Positions 17,003-26,756 of a stretch of DNA of 41,864 bases are shown here, one piece after another. Position numbers and translations under genes: made by a program. The notes under the pieces were generated by a model that saw only the letters and a program-made list of their open reading frames with translations, ran no database searches and had not been told where the DNA came from. Origin of the DNA: Myxococcota bacterium (GTDB taxonomy: Bacteria; Myxococcota_C; UBA6777); contig CAUJFU010000075.1 of the NCBI GenBank assembly GCA_963169055.1, positions 1 through 41,864 of the forward strand, in the 5' to 3' direction. Within the stretch, counting starts at the first letter, position 1, and every line of letters starts with the position of its first letter.

Positions 17003-19969
17003 TTACGAAGACTGGCTGCTTTCTTGGACCTTGCTGTGGTTATGGATCTCTTCTTTGGAAGAGTGTTCTTCTGTGGGTGGCTGTTCTTGGTTGACGGGGC
17101 TTTCTTGGGCGGTGGAACCTTCGGCTTGACGGGTGGCTTGGCGAGCTTGACGTTCTTCGAGAACATCTGCAAGCGCGTGGTAAGCGCCATCTTCGTCGAG
17201 TTGGCTTTGGATCAACAACAGACTGGCTTTGCGAAGCGAGCTTTGTAGCTTTTCGTCGGCATCAAGGGTTTTGTGCAAGAGTTGTTTTGGGATCTGACCG
17301 AACAACTGCAAAAGCATCACAGGGAAGAGATGGCCTTCTGGGTCCGAGAGATAGGGGATCATCTCACGCTTGCGCGAGAGATCTTGGCCTGTTGGGATGG
17401 GCTTAAAGACGGGAGCCGCCGCTTGTTCTTCAAAAGGCGATTGGACGAGGCGTTGGACGATCCGATGCTGTGGATGGATTTGCTGAAGAAAGAATCCCAC
17501 AAGTTCGATGGCGCGGGCAGGATACACACGTTCAAGGCGCTTGATCAATTGGGCGTTATCTCGGAGCCAGTGTTGCGGATCGAGCGCGATGGGTTCCCAT
17601 TCATCGGCTTGTTCAACCCATCGCTGTAGAACATCCCAACACCATCTTTGTGCGTTTTGTGCGGGGAGCGGTTGAAGAAAAAGAGCGTTGGTGGCGAGAT
17701 GAAGCAGCAGCGTGTATTGGCTGACTTGCTGAGCGATGGCTTGGTGTGCGCTGGACCAAGAACGGGTGTCTTGAAGCTGTGTGTGAAGAAAATGTTGGAT
17801 GCCTTGTTCGACGGATTCTGCGGCGAGTTGTTGTTTGATCCCTTCAAAGTCGTCCAAAGAGAGGCGCAAGATCGGGTGTGCATGTTCGGCATACAGCGTC
17901 CCCGTCAAGGACTGATGGCCGAGATAGCGTTCACGCCCGAGGTAGTACTGCAACGCCAAGACTTCTTGCACGCGCTCTTCGAGCAAGGGCCGATATTCGT
18001 TCGCAAGCATCTCCAACAGAGCGCGCCATTCTTGGTGGGTAGGCTGCAACTTTTGAAGCAATTGGTCCATGGAGAGGAACTGATAGCGATAGGTGCGTTC
18101 CCACAAGCCATCTTCGAGCAGCAAACCTCGGATCGTCGGTGCAAGGCTTTTCTTTTGACTGGCTTTGCTGAGATCGAGATCCTTGTCGATCCACAAGGCG
18201 AGTTCGTTCCATTGGCCTTCATGGAGATCTTCGGCTTGTTTGAAGAACAGCAGGAAAGAACTAAAGAAGCGTTGTTCTCGCAACTGGCCGCTGCTGCGCT
18301 TGAGACAACGATCGAGATGAACGATTCGAAGGTGGGTGGTTCGTTCAAGGTCGATCCAGCGGTATTGTTGAAGCTCAGGGCGCGAAAACAGCGGAAGTAC
18401 CCGCCCATGCAGATCTTGTTGAGGGATATCGGGATCGGCGTCGATGTGAAGGTGCGCGGGGAGAGGGGTTTCTTGTTCGCGTTGTTGGCGTTCTTCTTCG
18501 AGTTGTTCGAGCAGACGCAACAAGACGGGCGGTGCGAGATGGACAAACCGCCGAAGGTGCTGGCGCAATAGCGGCCAACGAAGATGTGAGGCGTGTTGTT
18601 GTTCCCGTTGTTTTGGGTACAAACGGCGAAGAACAGCAAGGGGCGATTGAGAAAGCACCCAGAGGAGCTCACAGAGCGTTTGGGTGCTATTGGCTTGGGG
18701 AAGAGGCCCTTGATCAGGGTCAGGGCCATTGTAGAGGACGACTTCAAAGAACAGATCTTGGTCTTTTTGGATGGTGGCGATGTGCTTTTCAAGGGCATCA
18801 AAGAGCAGATACGCAGCCCAATCTTGGGAAGCATTGCGATGAAGGATATCGCGCCAGATGGCTTGAAGATGTGTAGCTTGACGAAAAAAGCGATCGTCTT
18901 GATCGCTCAGTTGGTTTTGGATCGCAAGCTGGGCGAGAAGGCTTTCATCCTTGCGGATGGACCACAAAGCTTCGGCCCCCAACTGCGGATGGATCGCAAG
19001 AAAGTGAGATAATGCGAGATGGATGCGCGGGTGGCGTTGGGGATCGAGGACCGCCAGAGAAAGACGAGGCCACTCGTGTGGAAAGAGCCGTAGTTCTTCG
19101 TGTTCAAGGCTTTTTTCGACACACAAGCGAAACAGGTTCAGACGGCGGTCTGTACTGCTGGCTTGGGGGGGGATTTCATAAACAAAGCGAGCCAAGATGC
19201 TACACAAAGCCCCCGCAACGGCTTCCCACGGAAGACTGGAGCGGATATCCCATTGCTTTTTGAGTTTTTGAAAACGCTCGCGTCGGACAGCCCATTGTTC
19301 GGGCGAAAGCGGTGCTCGCCCCCATTTTTGGGCGAGAGCTTGTGCGGCCACTTGCCACAAGCGCTCTTCGGCGCTGCGATGCGACACAAAAGGGTCCACA
19401 TCAGGCCACGTCCCCGCAAGGCTCAGGCGTAAACGCGCTGCACGTGTATCTGGAAGCAAAGACCACAAAAGATGCTCGAACATCCCCGTATCTACAGGGA
19501 TTTGTCGCAAAGCCATGAACAGTTGCTCTTGCCACCGCATGCCTTCTTGTTGGAACCACCGTAGCTGAACCCACAATGCAAACAAGGCGATCTCTTCGGG
19601 CTGCAACCACCCTTGTTCTTCGTGAAGGACGTGTTGCAACCAAGCCGAATACAACTCCCAACTCAACAACGTCAGATCCGCCAAAGCCAACCGATCCACC
19701 AACAAGGTCTGTTCTTCGGAAAGAACCTCCGCAAGACAGTCGTGGCCTTCGACGATCTCGACGCTCCATGCCCCCCACTCTTCTTGGGGAAAAAGCAGGC
19801 GCAAAAGCTCGGTCGCAGCTTGCAAAACGAGTAGATCTTCGGGGATCAACCCTTCGATCTCTATGCGGTGGTTTCGTTCTTCTGAAAACTGCCCCCCCTT
19901 GAGTGTCCGAAAACCCTCTTGGGAACGCCACACAGCTCCCGTCTTTCGACTTGTGGGCTGAACTTGCAT
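17003..19969 (-). CDS. Large hypothetical protein (988 aa), Leu/Gln/Glu-rich
   Basis: Single long ORF with predicted helical character; no signal peptide, TM or known motif recognised; acidic, low-complexity C-terminus. Confidence 0.8.
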   Translation of the reverse strand: MQVQPTSRKTGAVWRSQEGFRTLKGGQFSEERNHRIEIEGLIPEDLLVLQAATELLRLLFPQEEWGAWSVEIVEGHDCLAEVLSEEQTLLVDRLALADLTLLSWELYSAWLQHVLHEEQGWLQPEEIALFALWVQLRWFQQEGMRWQEQLFMALRQIPVDTGMFEHLLWSLLPDTRAARLRLSLAGTWPDVDPFVSHRSAEERLWQVAAQALAQKWGRAPLSPEQWAVRRERFQKLKKQWDIRSSLPWEAVAGALCSILARFVYEIPPQASSTDRRLNLFRLCVEKSLEHEELRLFPHEWPRLSLAVLDPQRHPRIHLALSHFLAIHPQLGAEALWSIRKDESLLAQLAIQNQLSDQDDRFFRQATHLQAIWRDILHRNASQDWAAYLLFDALEKHIATIQKDQDLFFEVVLYNGPDPDQGPLPQANSTQTLCELLWVLSQSPLAVLRRLYPKQREQQHASHLRWPLLRQHLRRFVHLAPPVLLRLLEQLEEERQQREQETPLPAHLHIDADPDIPQQDLHGRVLPLFSRPELQQYRWIDLERTTHLRIVHLDRCLKRSSGQLREQRFFSSFLLFFKQAEDLHEGQWNELALWIDKDLDLSKASQKKSLAPTIRGLLLEDGLWERTYRYQFLSMDQLLQKLQPTHQEWRALLEMLANEYRPLLEERVQEVLALQYYLGRERYLGHQSLTGTLYAEHAHPILRLSLDDFEGIKQQLAAESVEQGIQHFLHTQLQDTRSWSSAHQAIAQQVSQYTLLLHLATNALFLQPLPAQNAQRWCWDVLQRWVEQADEWEPIALDPQHWLRDNAQLIKRLERVYPARAIELVGFFLQQIHPQHRIVQRLVQSPFEEQAAAPVFKPIPTGQDLSRKREMIPYLSDPEGHLFPVMLLQLFGQIPKQLLHKTLDADEKLQSSLRKASLLLIQSQLDEDGAYHALADVLEERQARQATRQAEGSTAQESPVNQEQPPTEEHSSKEEIHNHSKVQESSQSS

Positions 19970-20319
19970 CTCTCACCTCAGCTACTCGATGCGCGCCGCA
20001 TCCCTCGGTCATACGAGGAAACGACGATCACAACCTCTGAACTTCTACGGCACAAACCCGCCTTGCGCGGGTTCGCGATGGAGCCTTCGACCAAGCAGCG
20101 AGACAACGAGAGGCTTGTTTTTTCCGTTCTGCCCTGCTATCTGTTCTGCCTGTTTCTTCCGCGAGAAAGCGGCTTCTCCACACACACGCAGGCAACGCAC
20201 CACAACGCGTCTCTTCTCGCGTGTTTGTGATGATGCACACATGGGTCTCGTTATACAAGCCCTTGTCCTATCCTGTCGAATAAAGCTTCATTTCTCCACA
20301 ACAGATTCGGAGGTGCGAC

Positions 20320-21549
20320 GTGTCTATCCTTGAAGGGAATATGGTGATTGCGCAAGGGGGCGGCCCCACCGCCGTCATCAACCAAAGCCTTGTGGGGGCT
20401 GTCCTTGAAGCCACACGGTACCCACAAATCAAGCAGATCTACGGGGCGCTGCACGGTGTGCGGGGATTGCGCGACGGAACATTGGTAGACTTGCGGGCAA
20501 CCACGCACGCAAACCTCGAAGCCATCGCCCAAACCCCATCGGCTGCGTTGCTCTCGACCCGCGACAAACCCGACGCCGCCTACTGCCAAAAACTCTTTGA
20601 GCAGATGAAAGCCCGTGATATCCGCTACTTCTTTTATATCGGTGGAAATGATTCTTCTGAAACCGTCAAGATCATCGGCGAATACGCCCAACAAGCCGCT
20701 TATGAGATGCGCGTGGTCCACATCCCCAAGACCATCGACAACGACCTCACGGTCACCGATCACACCCCCGGGTTTGGCTCGGCTGCGCGTTTTGTCGCCC
20801 AAGCCTTCGCAGGAGCAAACCTCGACAACCGCGCACTCCCGGGCGTTTATCTCGCTGTGATCATGGGCCGCAGCGCAGGCTTCTTGACCGCAGCTTCGGC
20901 ACTTGCGCGCCGCTATCCCGACGATGGACCCCATCTGATCTATGTCCCCGAAAAGCAATTTGTCGTGGACAACTTCCTCCAAGATGTTCGTCGTGTGTAT
21001 GACCAACACGGACGTTGCATCATTGCTCTCAGCGAGGGCGTTTGGAGCGAACTCGACAGCAAGGGCAAACCCAAGCCGATGATCGTTTCGATTTTTGAGC
21101 AACAAGGCCAAGAAGTTCCCCGCGATTCCTTCGGTCACCCCCGCCTTGGTGGCGGTGCTCTCGCGGATACTCTCGTCTCCTTAATCACCGAAAAACTCCA
21201 ACTCAAGCGCGTTCGCGGCGATACCTTCGGCTACCTCCAACGCTCTTTTGTCGGATGCGTCTCCGAAGTCGACCAACGCGAAGCCCGCGAAGTCGGCCAA
21301 AAAGCCGTCCAGTTCGCTTGTGGACTCGGACAAAGCGGCTCCGTCTGTATGCGCCGCATCGGAAATTATGTTGTCGAATACTTCCTCGAAACAGATATCT
21401 CCAAGATCGGTGGCAAGGTTCGCCATATGCCCGACGAATGGATCAACGATGCACACAACGATGTGACCCCCGCTTTTCTCGAATATGCCCGCCCACTCAT
21501 CGGCCAGATCCCCGCTTTTGAACAACTCCAAGCCACCCCCATTCCCTGA
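20320..21549 (+). CDS. 6-phosphofructokinase family (ATP- or PPi-dependent)
   Basis: GGGPTAVINQSLVG, YFFYIGGNDSSETVK, PKTIDNDLTVTDHTPGFGSA; GTG start 20320 with CGGAGG SD. Confidence 0.93.
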   Translation: MSILEGNMVIAQGGGPTAVINQSLVGAVLEATRYPQIKQIYGALHGVRGLRDGTLVDLRATTHANLEAIAQTPSAALLSTRDKPDAAYCQKLFEQMKARDIRYFFYIGGNDSSETVKIIGEYAQQAAYEMRVVHIPKTIDNDLTVTDHTPGFGSAARFVAQAFAGANLDNRALPGVYLAVIMGRSAGFLTAASALARRYPDDGPHLIYVPEKQFVVDNFLQDVRRVYDQHGRCIIALSEGVWSELDSKGKPKPMIVSIFEQQGQEVPRDSFGHPRLGGGALADTLVSLITEKLQLKRVRGDTFGYLQRSFVGCVSEVDQREAREVGQKAVQFACGLGQSGSVCMRRIGNYVVEYFLETDISKIGGKVRHMPDEWINDAHNDVTPAFLEYARPLIGQIPAFEQLQATPIP

Positions 21550-21556
21550 TCCTTCC

Positions 21557-23974
21557 CTATTGAAGCTGCTTTTGGATGGTTTCCGAAGAGATCAAGTTTT
21601 CTGCCTTTTCTTCGCGTAGCCCAAGCAACGCTGCAACGCCTTTTCCGCCCTTCATCTCGCCAAAATTTAAGCATTGGACGGGGCAAACATAGACACATGC
21701 CGAGCAACGAACACATTCGTAATTGTCCATCGGAACGCCCTTGTTGGCATAATTCATCACGTCGATGCCCATGTGGCAGGCGCGGGTACACTCCCCACAA
21801 GAGATACATTTTTTCTTGTCCGAAAAGATGCGGTAGCGGCTAAAACGCGTATAGATGTGCATCAACGCCGCCAACGGGCAAAAGAAGCGGCACCAAAAAC
21901 GCCCACTCAAAAAGAAGTACACCCCTACCCCCAAAACCCCCGCCATGATCACATCCACAATCACCTTGTAGCCCTCGCGAAGATGACTCAGCGCCAGACC
22001 ACCCGCGCTTGGGGCCACAAGATTCCACATCGTCAACCCCAACGCCACAAACAACACCACCTGACCTACATGCTCAAACGAACGGGACATCGGCCCATGC
22101 CACGCGGTGGTTCGATACTCGTCCCCTAAAGTCTCTGCCAATCCGCCGCATGAGCAGATCCAACCGCAATACGCGCCTTTTCCCCACTTCCACACCAACA
22201 GCGGGATCAAGACAAAGGTCTGCACCAACGAGATCACCAACCAAGCCGTCGTCGGTTGCCCGATGATCAGGTTCCATACAAACAACGGCCACGCCAACAC
22301 AAAGCCATACGACCGCCAAAACGAATCCCCCGGAAACAAGTGCGCTTTGAGGCTTTGTGGCAAGATCCCCGCCTGATTCATCCAAGGCAACAGCAGTTCT
22401 GGTAACAAAAACAACGGGATGATCTGAATCAAGATCAACGAAGTGGTTTGAAGTGTGATGTAGCGCGTCTTGCGGACCATGATCCGCCGCACACCAAAGA
22501 TCAAGATCGTCAGCGAATACAGAAAGGTGTACCAAAACGACATCTTCTTCCCAAGAAGCTGCGTTCCAGCATAAAACTCGCTGACGTACACCGCGCTCAC
22601 CATCAACGCGACCCCCAGAAAATACACCGCTTTAAACGCCTTCCATCGCGTTGAAAAAAACTGCGCGCTTTTTGTCGCAACGATCCCAAGCGTCCATCCT
22701 CCCGTCACGATCAGCCCAAGCAAAGATATCCACGCCATCAACCCCAAGATCCCGCCCCTCCAACTCCAAGGTTCATGATACATCCAGATCAGCCGAAAAG
22801 AATGCTGTGGAGCCACCCACAGCCCGTCCAATACTCCCGCCGAGATCAAGCTCGCATCCTTGCCGAAATAGATCACCCCCGACCCAAACAACAGCGCCAA
22901 AAACATCACCACCCGCTCCAGATCCCACGTCCTTTCCACCGCGATCTCAGAACGTGAAAAGAACGCGAGCGGCAACTCTTTTCCGATCTGCACCAACACC
23001 GCATCGTTGGGCAACGCACGCTTCACCCCCTTCACCTCGATATCAACCGCGTCGGCACGAACTTCTTGAACCTTCGATCCCAACAACAACTCGATTTTTC
23101 CGTCTTTTTCGGCTTGTTGGATCGCCTGCTGATTTTCTGGCTTGGGGCGCGAGAACGCTTCGCCCCGATACGAGAGCGTCACCGTTGTTCCGGCTTGTTC
23201 GCTTAACAACAACGCCGCTTCTAACGCGCTGTCTCCTCCTCCCACCACCAACACCCGCTGCCCTGCAAAGTCCTTTGGATCGATCAAGCGATTGTACACC
23301 TTGGGCAGATCTTCTCCCACCACATCGAGCTTTCGGGCATTTCCACTTTTTCCGATCGCCACCAACACCCGCAGCGCCTTGTAATTCTTGCTTTCCGTTT
23401 CTACCCAAAAAGCCCCTTTACGACCCGATACCGCTTGAACATACGCCGTCTCGATCGGCAAAGACGCTCCCGCGATCTGCTCTTCGAGGTGCGCCAACAA
23501 TCGCTCTTTGTTATCGCCCACCGTCTTCAAACGCGCCTGCTGCGTCAACGTCTCAGGGTAGGTGTAAATCGGTTTGCCTGTCGGAAAGTTATGGATCGTC
23601 GAAAACGCCCTATCTGCCTCCAAGATCAAAAAACGAAGACCGAGCGCTTTCGCTTCCAAACCTGCCGCACAACCCGCGATCCCCGCCCCCACAATCACCA
23701 GATCATAAACCTCCGCACCTCGGGCTGTTTGATCTTTGCGAAACCCCGTATCTTGCGCGATTTGATGCACCAAGCCCGATCCGCCCTCCGCCGCAAATTT
23801 TAACAGCGGAATCCCCGTCAAATCGCCCGCGATATAGACCCCCGGGATGCTGCTCTCTCCATTCTCCCCCAATATCGGGTATCGCTCCACCGATCCGTTT
23901 GGCGCATCCGCCTCCAACCATTGAAAATAGCGACCCAACCACGGCAGCCGAAACCACAACGACGAACGACCCAT
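21557..23974 (-). CDS. NAD(P)/FAD-dependent reductase fused to NapH/polyferredoxin-type membrane 4Fe-4S domain
   Basis: FAD motif VYDLVIVGAGIAGCAAGLEA, NAD(P) motif VLVVGGGDSALEAALLLSE, multi-TM middle, CGWICSCGG, FWCRFFCPLAALM, CISCGECTRACHMGIDV, CVRCSACVYVCPVQCL. Start set at MGRSSLWFR. Confidence 0.88.
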   Translation of the reverse strand: MGRSSLWFRLPWLGRYFQWLEADAPNGSVERYPILGENGESSIPGVYIAGDLTGIPLLKFAAEGGSGLVHQIAQDTGFRKDQTARGAEVYDLVIVGAGIAGCAAGLEAKALGLRFLILEADRAFSTIHNFPTGKPIYTYPETLTQQARLKTVGDNKERLLAHLEEQIAGASLPIETAYVQAVSGRKGAFWVETESKNYKALRVLVAIGKSGNARKLDVVGEDLPKVYNRLIDPKDFAGQRVLVVGGGDSALEAALLLSEQAGTTVTLSYRGEAFSRPKPENQQAIQQAEKDGKIELLLGSKVQEVRADAVDIEVKGVKRALPNDAVLVQIGKELPLAFFSRSEIAVERTWDLERVVMFLALLFGSGVIYFGKDASLISAGVLDGLWVAPQHSFRLIWMYHEPWSWRGGILGLMAWISLLGLIVTGGWTLGIVATKSAQFFSTRWKAFKAVYFLGVALMVSAVYVSEFYAGTQLLGKKMSFWYTFLYSLTILIFGVRRIMVRKTRYITLQTTSLILIQIIPLFLLPELLLPWMNQAGILPQSLKAHLFPGDSFWRSYGFVLAWPLFVWNLIIGQPTTAWLVISLVQTFVLIPLLVWKWGKGAYCGWICSCGGLAETLGDEYRTTAWHGPMSRSFEHVGQVVLFVALGLTMWNLVAPSAGGLALSHLREGYKVIVDVIMAGVLGVGVYFFLSGRFWCRFFCPLAALMHIYTRFSRYRIFSDKKKCISCGECTRACHMGIDVMNYANKGVPMDNYECVRCSACVYVCPVQCLNFGEMKGGKGVAALLGLREEKAENLISSETIQKQLQ

Positions 23975-24168
23975 CCAACCTCCTCGCGCTTTCGCTTCTT
24001 GCGCACCAAAACCCCCTTGTGGGACACTCTCTTGAAAAAGACACGCCCAGACTGCGCGATCTCTACACCAAACGCAATCGATCGACGTGCGATACACCCT
24101 TGTCGTTGATTGTGCCGCCCACGTTTCAAAGCGAAGACAAGAATTCACCCCCAAGGAGCTTTCGATCC

Positions 24169-24900
24169 ATGCCACCTTCTGTGTTTCGCCACACTCCCGC
24201 CCACACGGTCGCCATCATCCCCGTACTCAACGAAGCCCAAAGTATCGGCAAAGTCCTTGACGATATCCCCCGCGATTGGGTCGATCGCGTTATCGTCGTA
24301 GACAACGGCAGTCACGATGGTTCGCCCCAGATCGCACAAGCCCACGGAGCCGAAGTCTACCACGAACCCGAACGCGGCTACGGAGCCGCCTGTCTGCGTG
24401 GCCTCGCAGCTCTCCCCCCAGAAACCCGATACATCGTCTTCCTCGATGGGGACTACAGCGATTATCCCGAAGAATGCGCCTTGTTGCTCGATCCGCTTGT
24501 CCGTCAACAAGCCGATCTCACCCTCGGCTCACGCGAACAAGGAACCCGCGAACAAGGCGCCCTGACCCCCCAAGCCCGCTTCGGAAATTGGCTTGCCACC
24601 CACCTGATCGCCTTGCGTTGGGGACACACCTTCACGGATCTTGGACCGTTTCGCGCCATCCGACGCGATGCTCTCGATATCCTCGATATGCGCGACCGAA
24701 ACTACGGATGGACCGTCGAGATGCAGATCAAAGCAGTCCTCGCAGGTCTGCGTATCCTCGAAGTCCCTGTTCGCTACCGCATCCGTATCGGACAATCCAA
24801 AGTCTCCGGCACCCTCAAAGGAGTGATCGGCGCGGGTTCCAAGATCCTTTGGACCATCGGCCGCTTTGCCCTCACTCTCCCCAACCACCGTCTTAAGTAG
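24169..24900 (+). CDS. Glycosyltransferase family 2
   Basis: TVAIIPVLNEAQSIGKVLDDIPRDWVDRVIVVDNGSHDGS...YIVFLDGDYSDYPEE. Start set at MPPSVFRHTP; the upstream ORF extension lies antisense to the 21557..23974 gene. Confidence 0.92.
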   Translation: MPPSVFRHTPAHTVAIIPVLNEAQSIGKVLDDIPRDWVDRVIVVDNGSHDGSPQIAQAHGAEVYHEPERGYGAACLRGLAALPPETRYIVFLDGDYSDYPEECALLLDPLVRQQADLTLGSREQGTREQGALTPQARFGNWLATHLIALRWGHTFTDLGPFRAIRRDALDILDMRDRNYGWTVEMQIKAVLAGLRILEVPVRYRIRIGQSKVSGTLKGVIGAGSKILWTIGRFALTLPNHRLK

Positions 24901-24931
24901 AGAAGTGAACACAACGGGCCGATGCAATCCG

Positions 24932-25010
24932 TTGTAAACGCCCTGCGGTCGGGCAGCCACACCTTGCTGCCCCTACATCGTTCGATCCCACTCCCTGCGG
25001 ATTTCGTATT
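24932..25010 (+). repeat. Dispersed intergenic repeat family A, copy 2
   Basis: GTAAACGCCCTGCGGTCGGGCAGCCACACCTTGCTGCCCCTACATCGTTCGATCCCACTCCCTGCGGATTTCGTA. Confidence 0.8.
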
Positions 25011-25141
25011 CGTTTGATTCGCCAGAAAGAAACCTCGCCCCATAGCTCGAACCCGCGCAATTGACAACCGCAGCCTTCTTTGTTAGCGTCCACGATGAAT
25101 GCCCGACCGAAACAGCTTGTTTTCTTACGGAGGTCTGCGCG

Positions 25142-26587
25142 ATGCAGTTTGAAGTTCAGGTTCCCCAACCCCACCATCCCGGCGAGTTCCGAAAACTCAT
25201 GATCGAAGCGCCTAACTGGCTTTTGGCCTTGCGCAACGGACTCAAGCAGGTCGGCGATGACAGCAATGTTCGCAACATCACATGCGACATCATGGACGAC
25301 CAACAGATCCGCGTCACGGATACCAAAACTGGACGCATCTACGAAGTTCGACCTGCACCCCAACATCAAACCTCCCCCACCCCTCAACCCATCGCCGAAG
25401 CCGCATCTGCCGTCGCTGCCGCTGCATTTGGCGGACAAACCCTCGCCTTTGATTCGCCCGTATTTGACTTCCCCATCCCCTCGGCCTCCGTTCCTGATAC
25501 CCTCGCGACTCTCTCCGCAGAGGTCGAACCCGCCGTTGCGCCCTCCGCCTCCGCCTCTGCCGCATCCAGATCCGCCATCGAAAATGCACAAACCATCACA
25601 GACGACGGCTCCCTACACAGCGCACTCCAATCCCGCCTCGCTCAGCAAGCCCAACCGCCACCCACCGCCACACCAGAACCCGAGATCCCCGTATTTTCCG
25701 CCCCTCTTCCGCCAATTGATGCCCCCGCCACAACCTCCCCCATCCACCCAACCACCCCTTCACCCGCGATCGCTACCCCCAAACCCCCCGCTGAGATGAC
25801 GGCGGTCTCCATGTCCGATCTCGCGCCCACAGTCGCTCCACCTGCACCCGTCACTTCACCCGCCCCCGTCGCTCCGACATTTTCCGCTGCATCTCCCGCT
25901 GCCTTCGCTTCTCCGCCTCCCGCACAGCCCATGACACCCGCCTTTTCCGCTCCGCCTCCCGCGCAGCCTGCTGCACCTGTCAAACCAGCCGCACAGCCCG
26001 CACCTGCACCTGCCAAAGCCGCTGCACGAGGCTCCTCGCAGTCACTCTCACTTTCCGACAGCGAAGGCAAATATAAGCCCGGGATGACCACAGAGATCCT
26101 CGCCGACGCCTTCATGCGTGCGATGGAGATCTACGATCATGGCGAAGATCGACATGCTGCGATGCAGTTCGTGCTCGATCTCTCCATGAGCAACGTCAAC
26201 GCAGCAGGCGGTGCCGTCCTTCTCACCGATATCAACAGCCCGCACCAAGAACTCTGGTTTGAAGTCAGCGCAGGCGAACGCGCCGATGAACTCTTGAACT
26301 TTCGCATCCCCATGGGACAAGGCATCGCAGGCTTTTGCGCCAAAGAAGGCATCAACCAAGTCATCGCCAACGCCCAACAAGACCCCCGATTCCAAAACGA
26401 TATCCTCAACAACGTCGGAATTGTTCCGGGTTCGATGCTTTGTGCCGCCGTCCAACACCAAAAGCGCGTCCTAGGAGCCATCCAGCTCTACAATAACCCG
26501 GGCGATCGGCCCTTTACCCAAGGCGAATTGAGCATCGTCGCCTACCTCGCCCATGTCGCAGGCGAATACCTGATCAGCCTCGTCTAA
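25142..26587 (+). CDS. GAF domain protein with long Pro/Ala-rich linker
   Basis: C-terminal DLSMSNVNAAGGAVLLTDINSPHQELWFEVSAGERADELLNFRIPMGQGIAGFCAKEGINQVIANAQQDPRFQNDI is GAF-like; SD ACGGAGG upstream of ATG 25142. Confidence 0.88.
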   Translation: MQFEVQVPQPHHPGEFRKLMIEAPNWLLALRNGLKQVGDDSNVRNITCDIMDDQQIRVTDTKTGRIYEVRPAPQHQTSPTPQPIAEAASAVAAAAFGGQTLAFDSPVFDFPIPSASVPDTLATLSAEVEPAVAPSASASAASRSAIENAQTITDDGSLHSALQSRLAQQAQPPPTATPEPEIPVFSAPLPPIDAPATTSPIHPTTPSPAIATPKPPAEMTAVSMSDLAPTVAPPAPVTSPAPVAPTFSAASPAAFASPPPAQPMTPAFSAPPPAQPAAPVKPAAQPAPAPAKAAARGSSQSLSLSDSEGKYKPGMTTEILADAFMRAMEIYDHGEDRHAAMQFVLDLSMSNVNAAGGAVLLTDINSPHQELWFEVSAGERADELLNFRIPMGQGIAGFCAKEGINQVIANAQQDPRFQNDILNNVGIVPGSMLCAAVQHQKRVLGAIQLYNNPGDRPFTQGELSIVAYLAHVAGEYLISLV

Positions 26588-26756
26588 CCGCAGTTGCCCC
26601 AAGTACCGCGTGTGGGTCGCTCCAACCTGTCACAGGCGAATGCCTGATCAGCCCCAACCTTCCTTGCGATCCCCCAACCCCACCGAACTTCGCCCGCAAT
26701 CACCTTCTCCACCTCTCTGTTTTTGTGGGCCGTTCGTCACAACAAAAGGCCCTACC

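Noticed and set aside
22651-24168. Long plus-strand ORF upstream of the glycosyltransferase (749-aa ORF track entry)
   Set aside because: Most of it is antisense to the reductase/polyferredoxin gene and has Pro/Arg/Ser-rich low-complexity translation; only 24169..24900 has family motifs.
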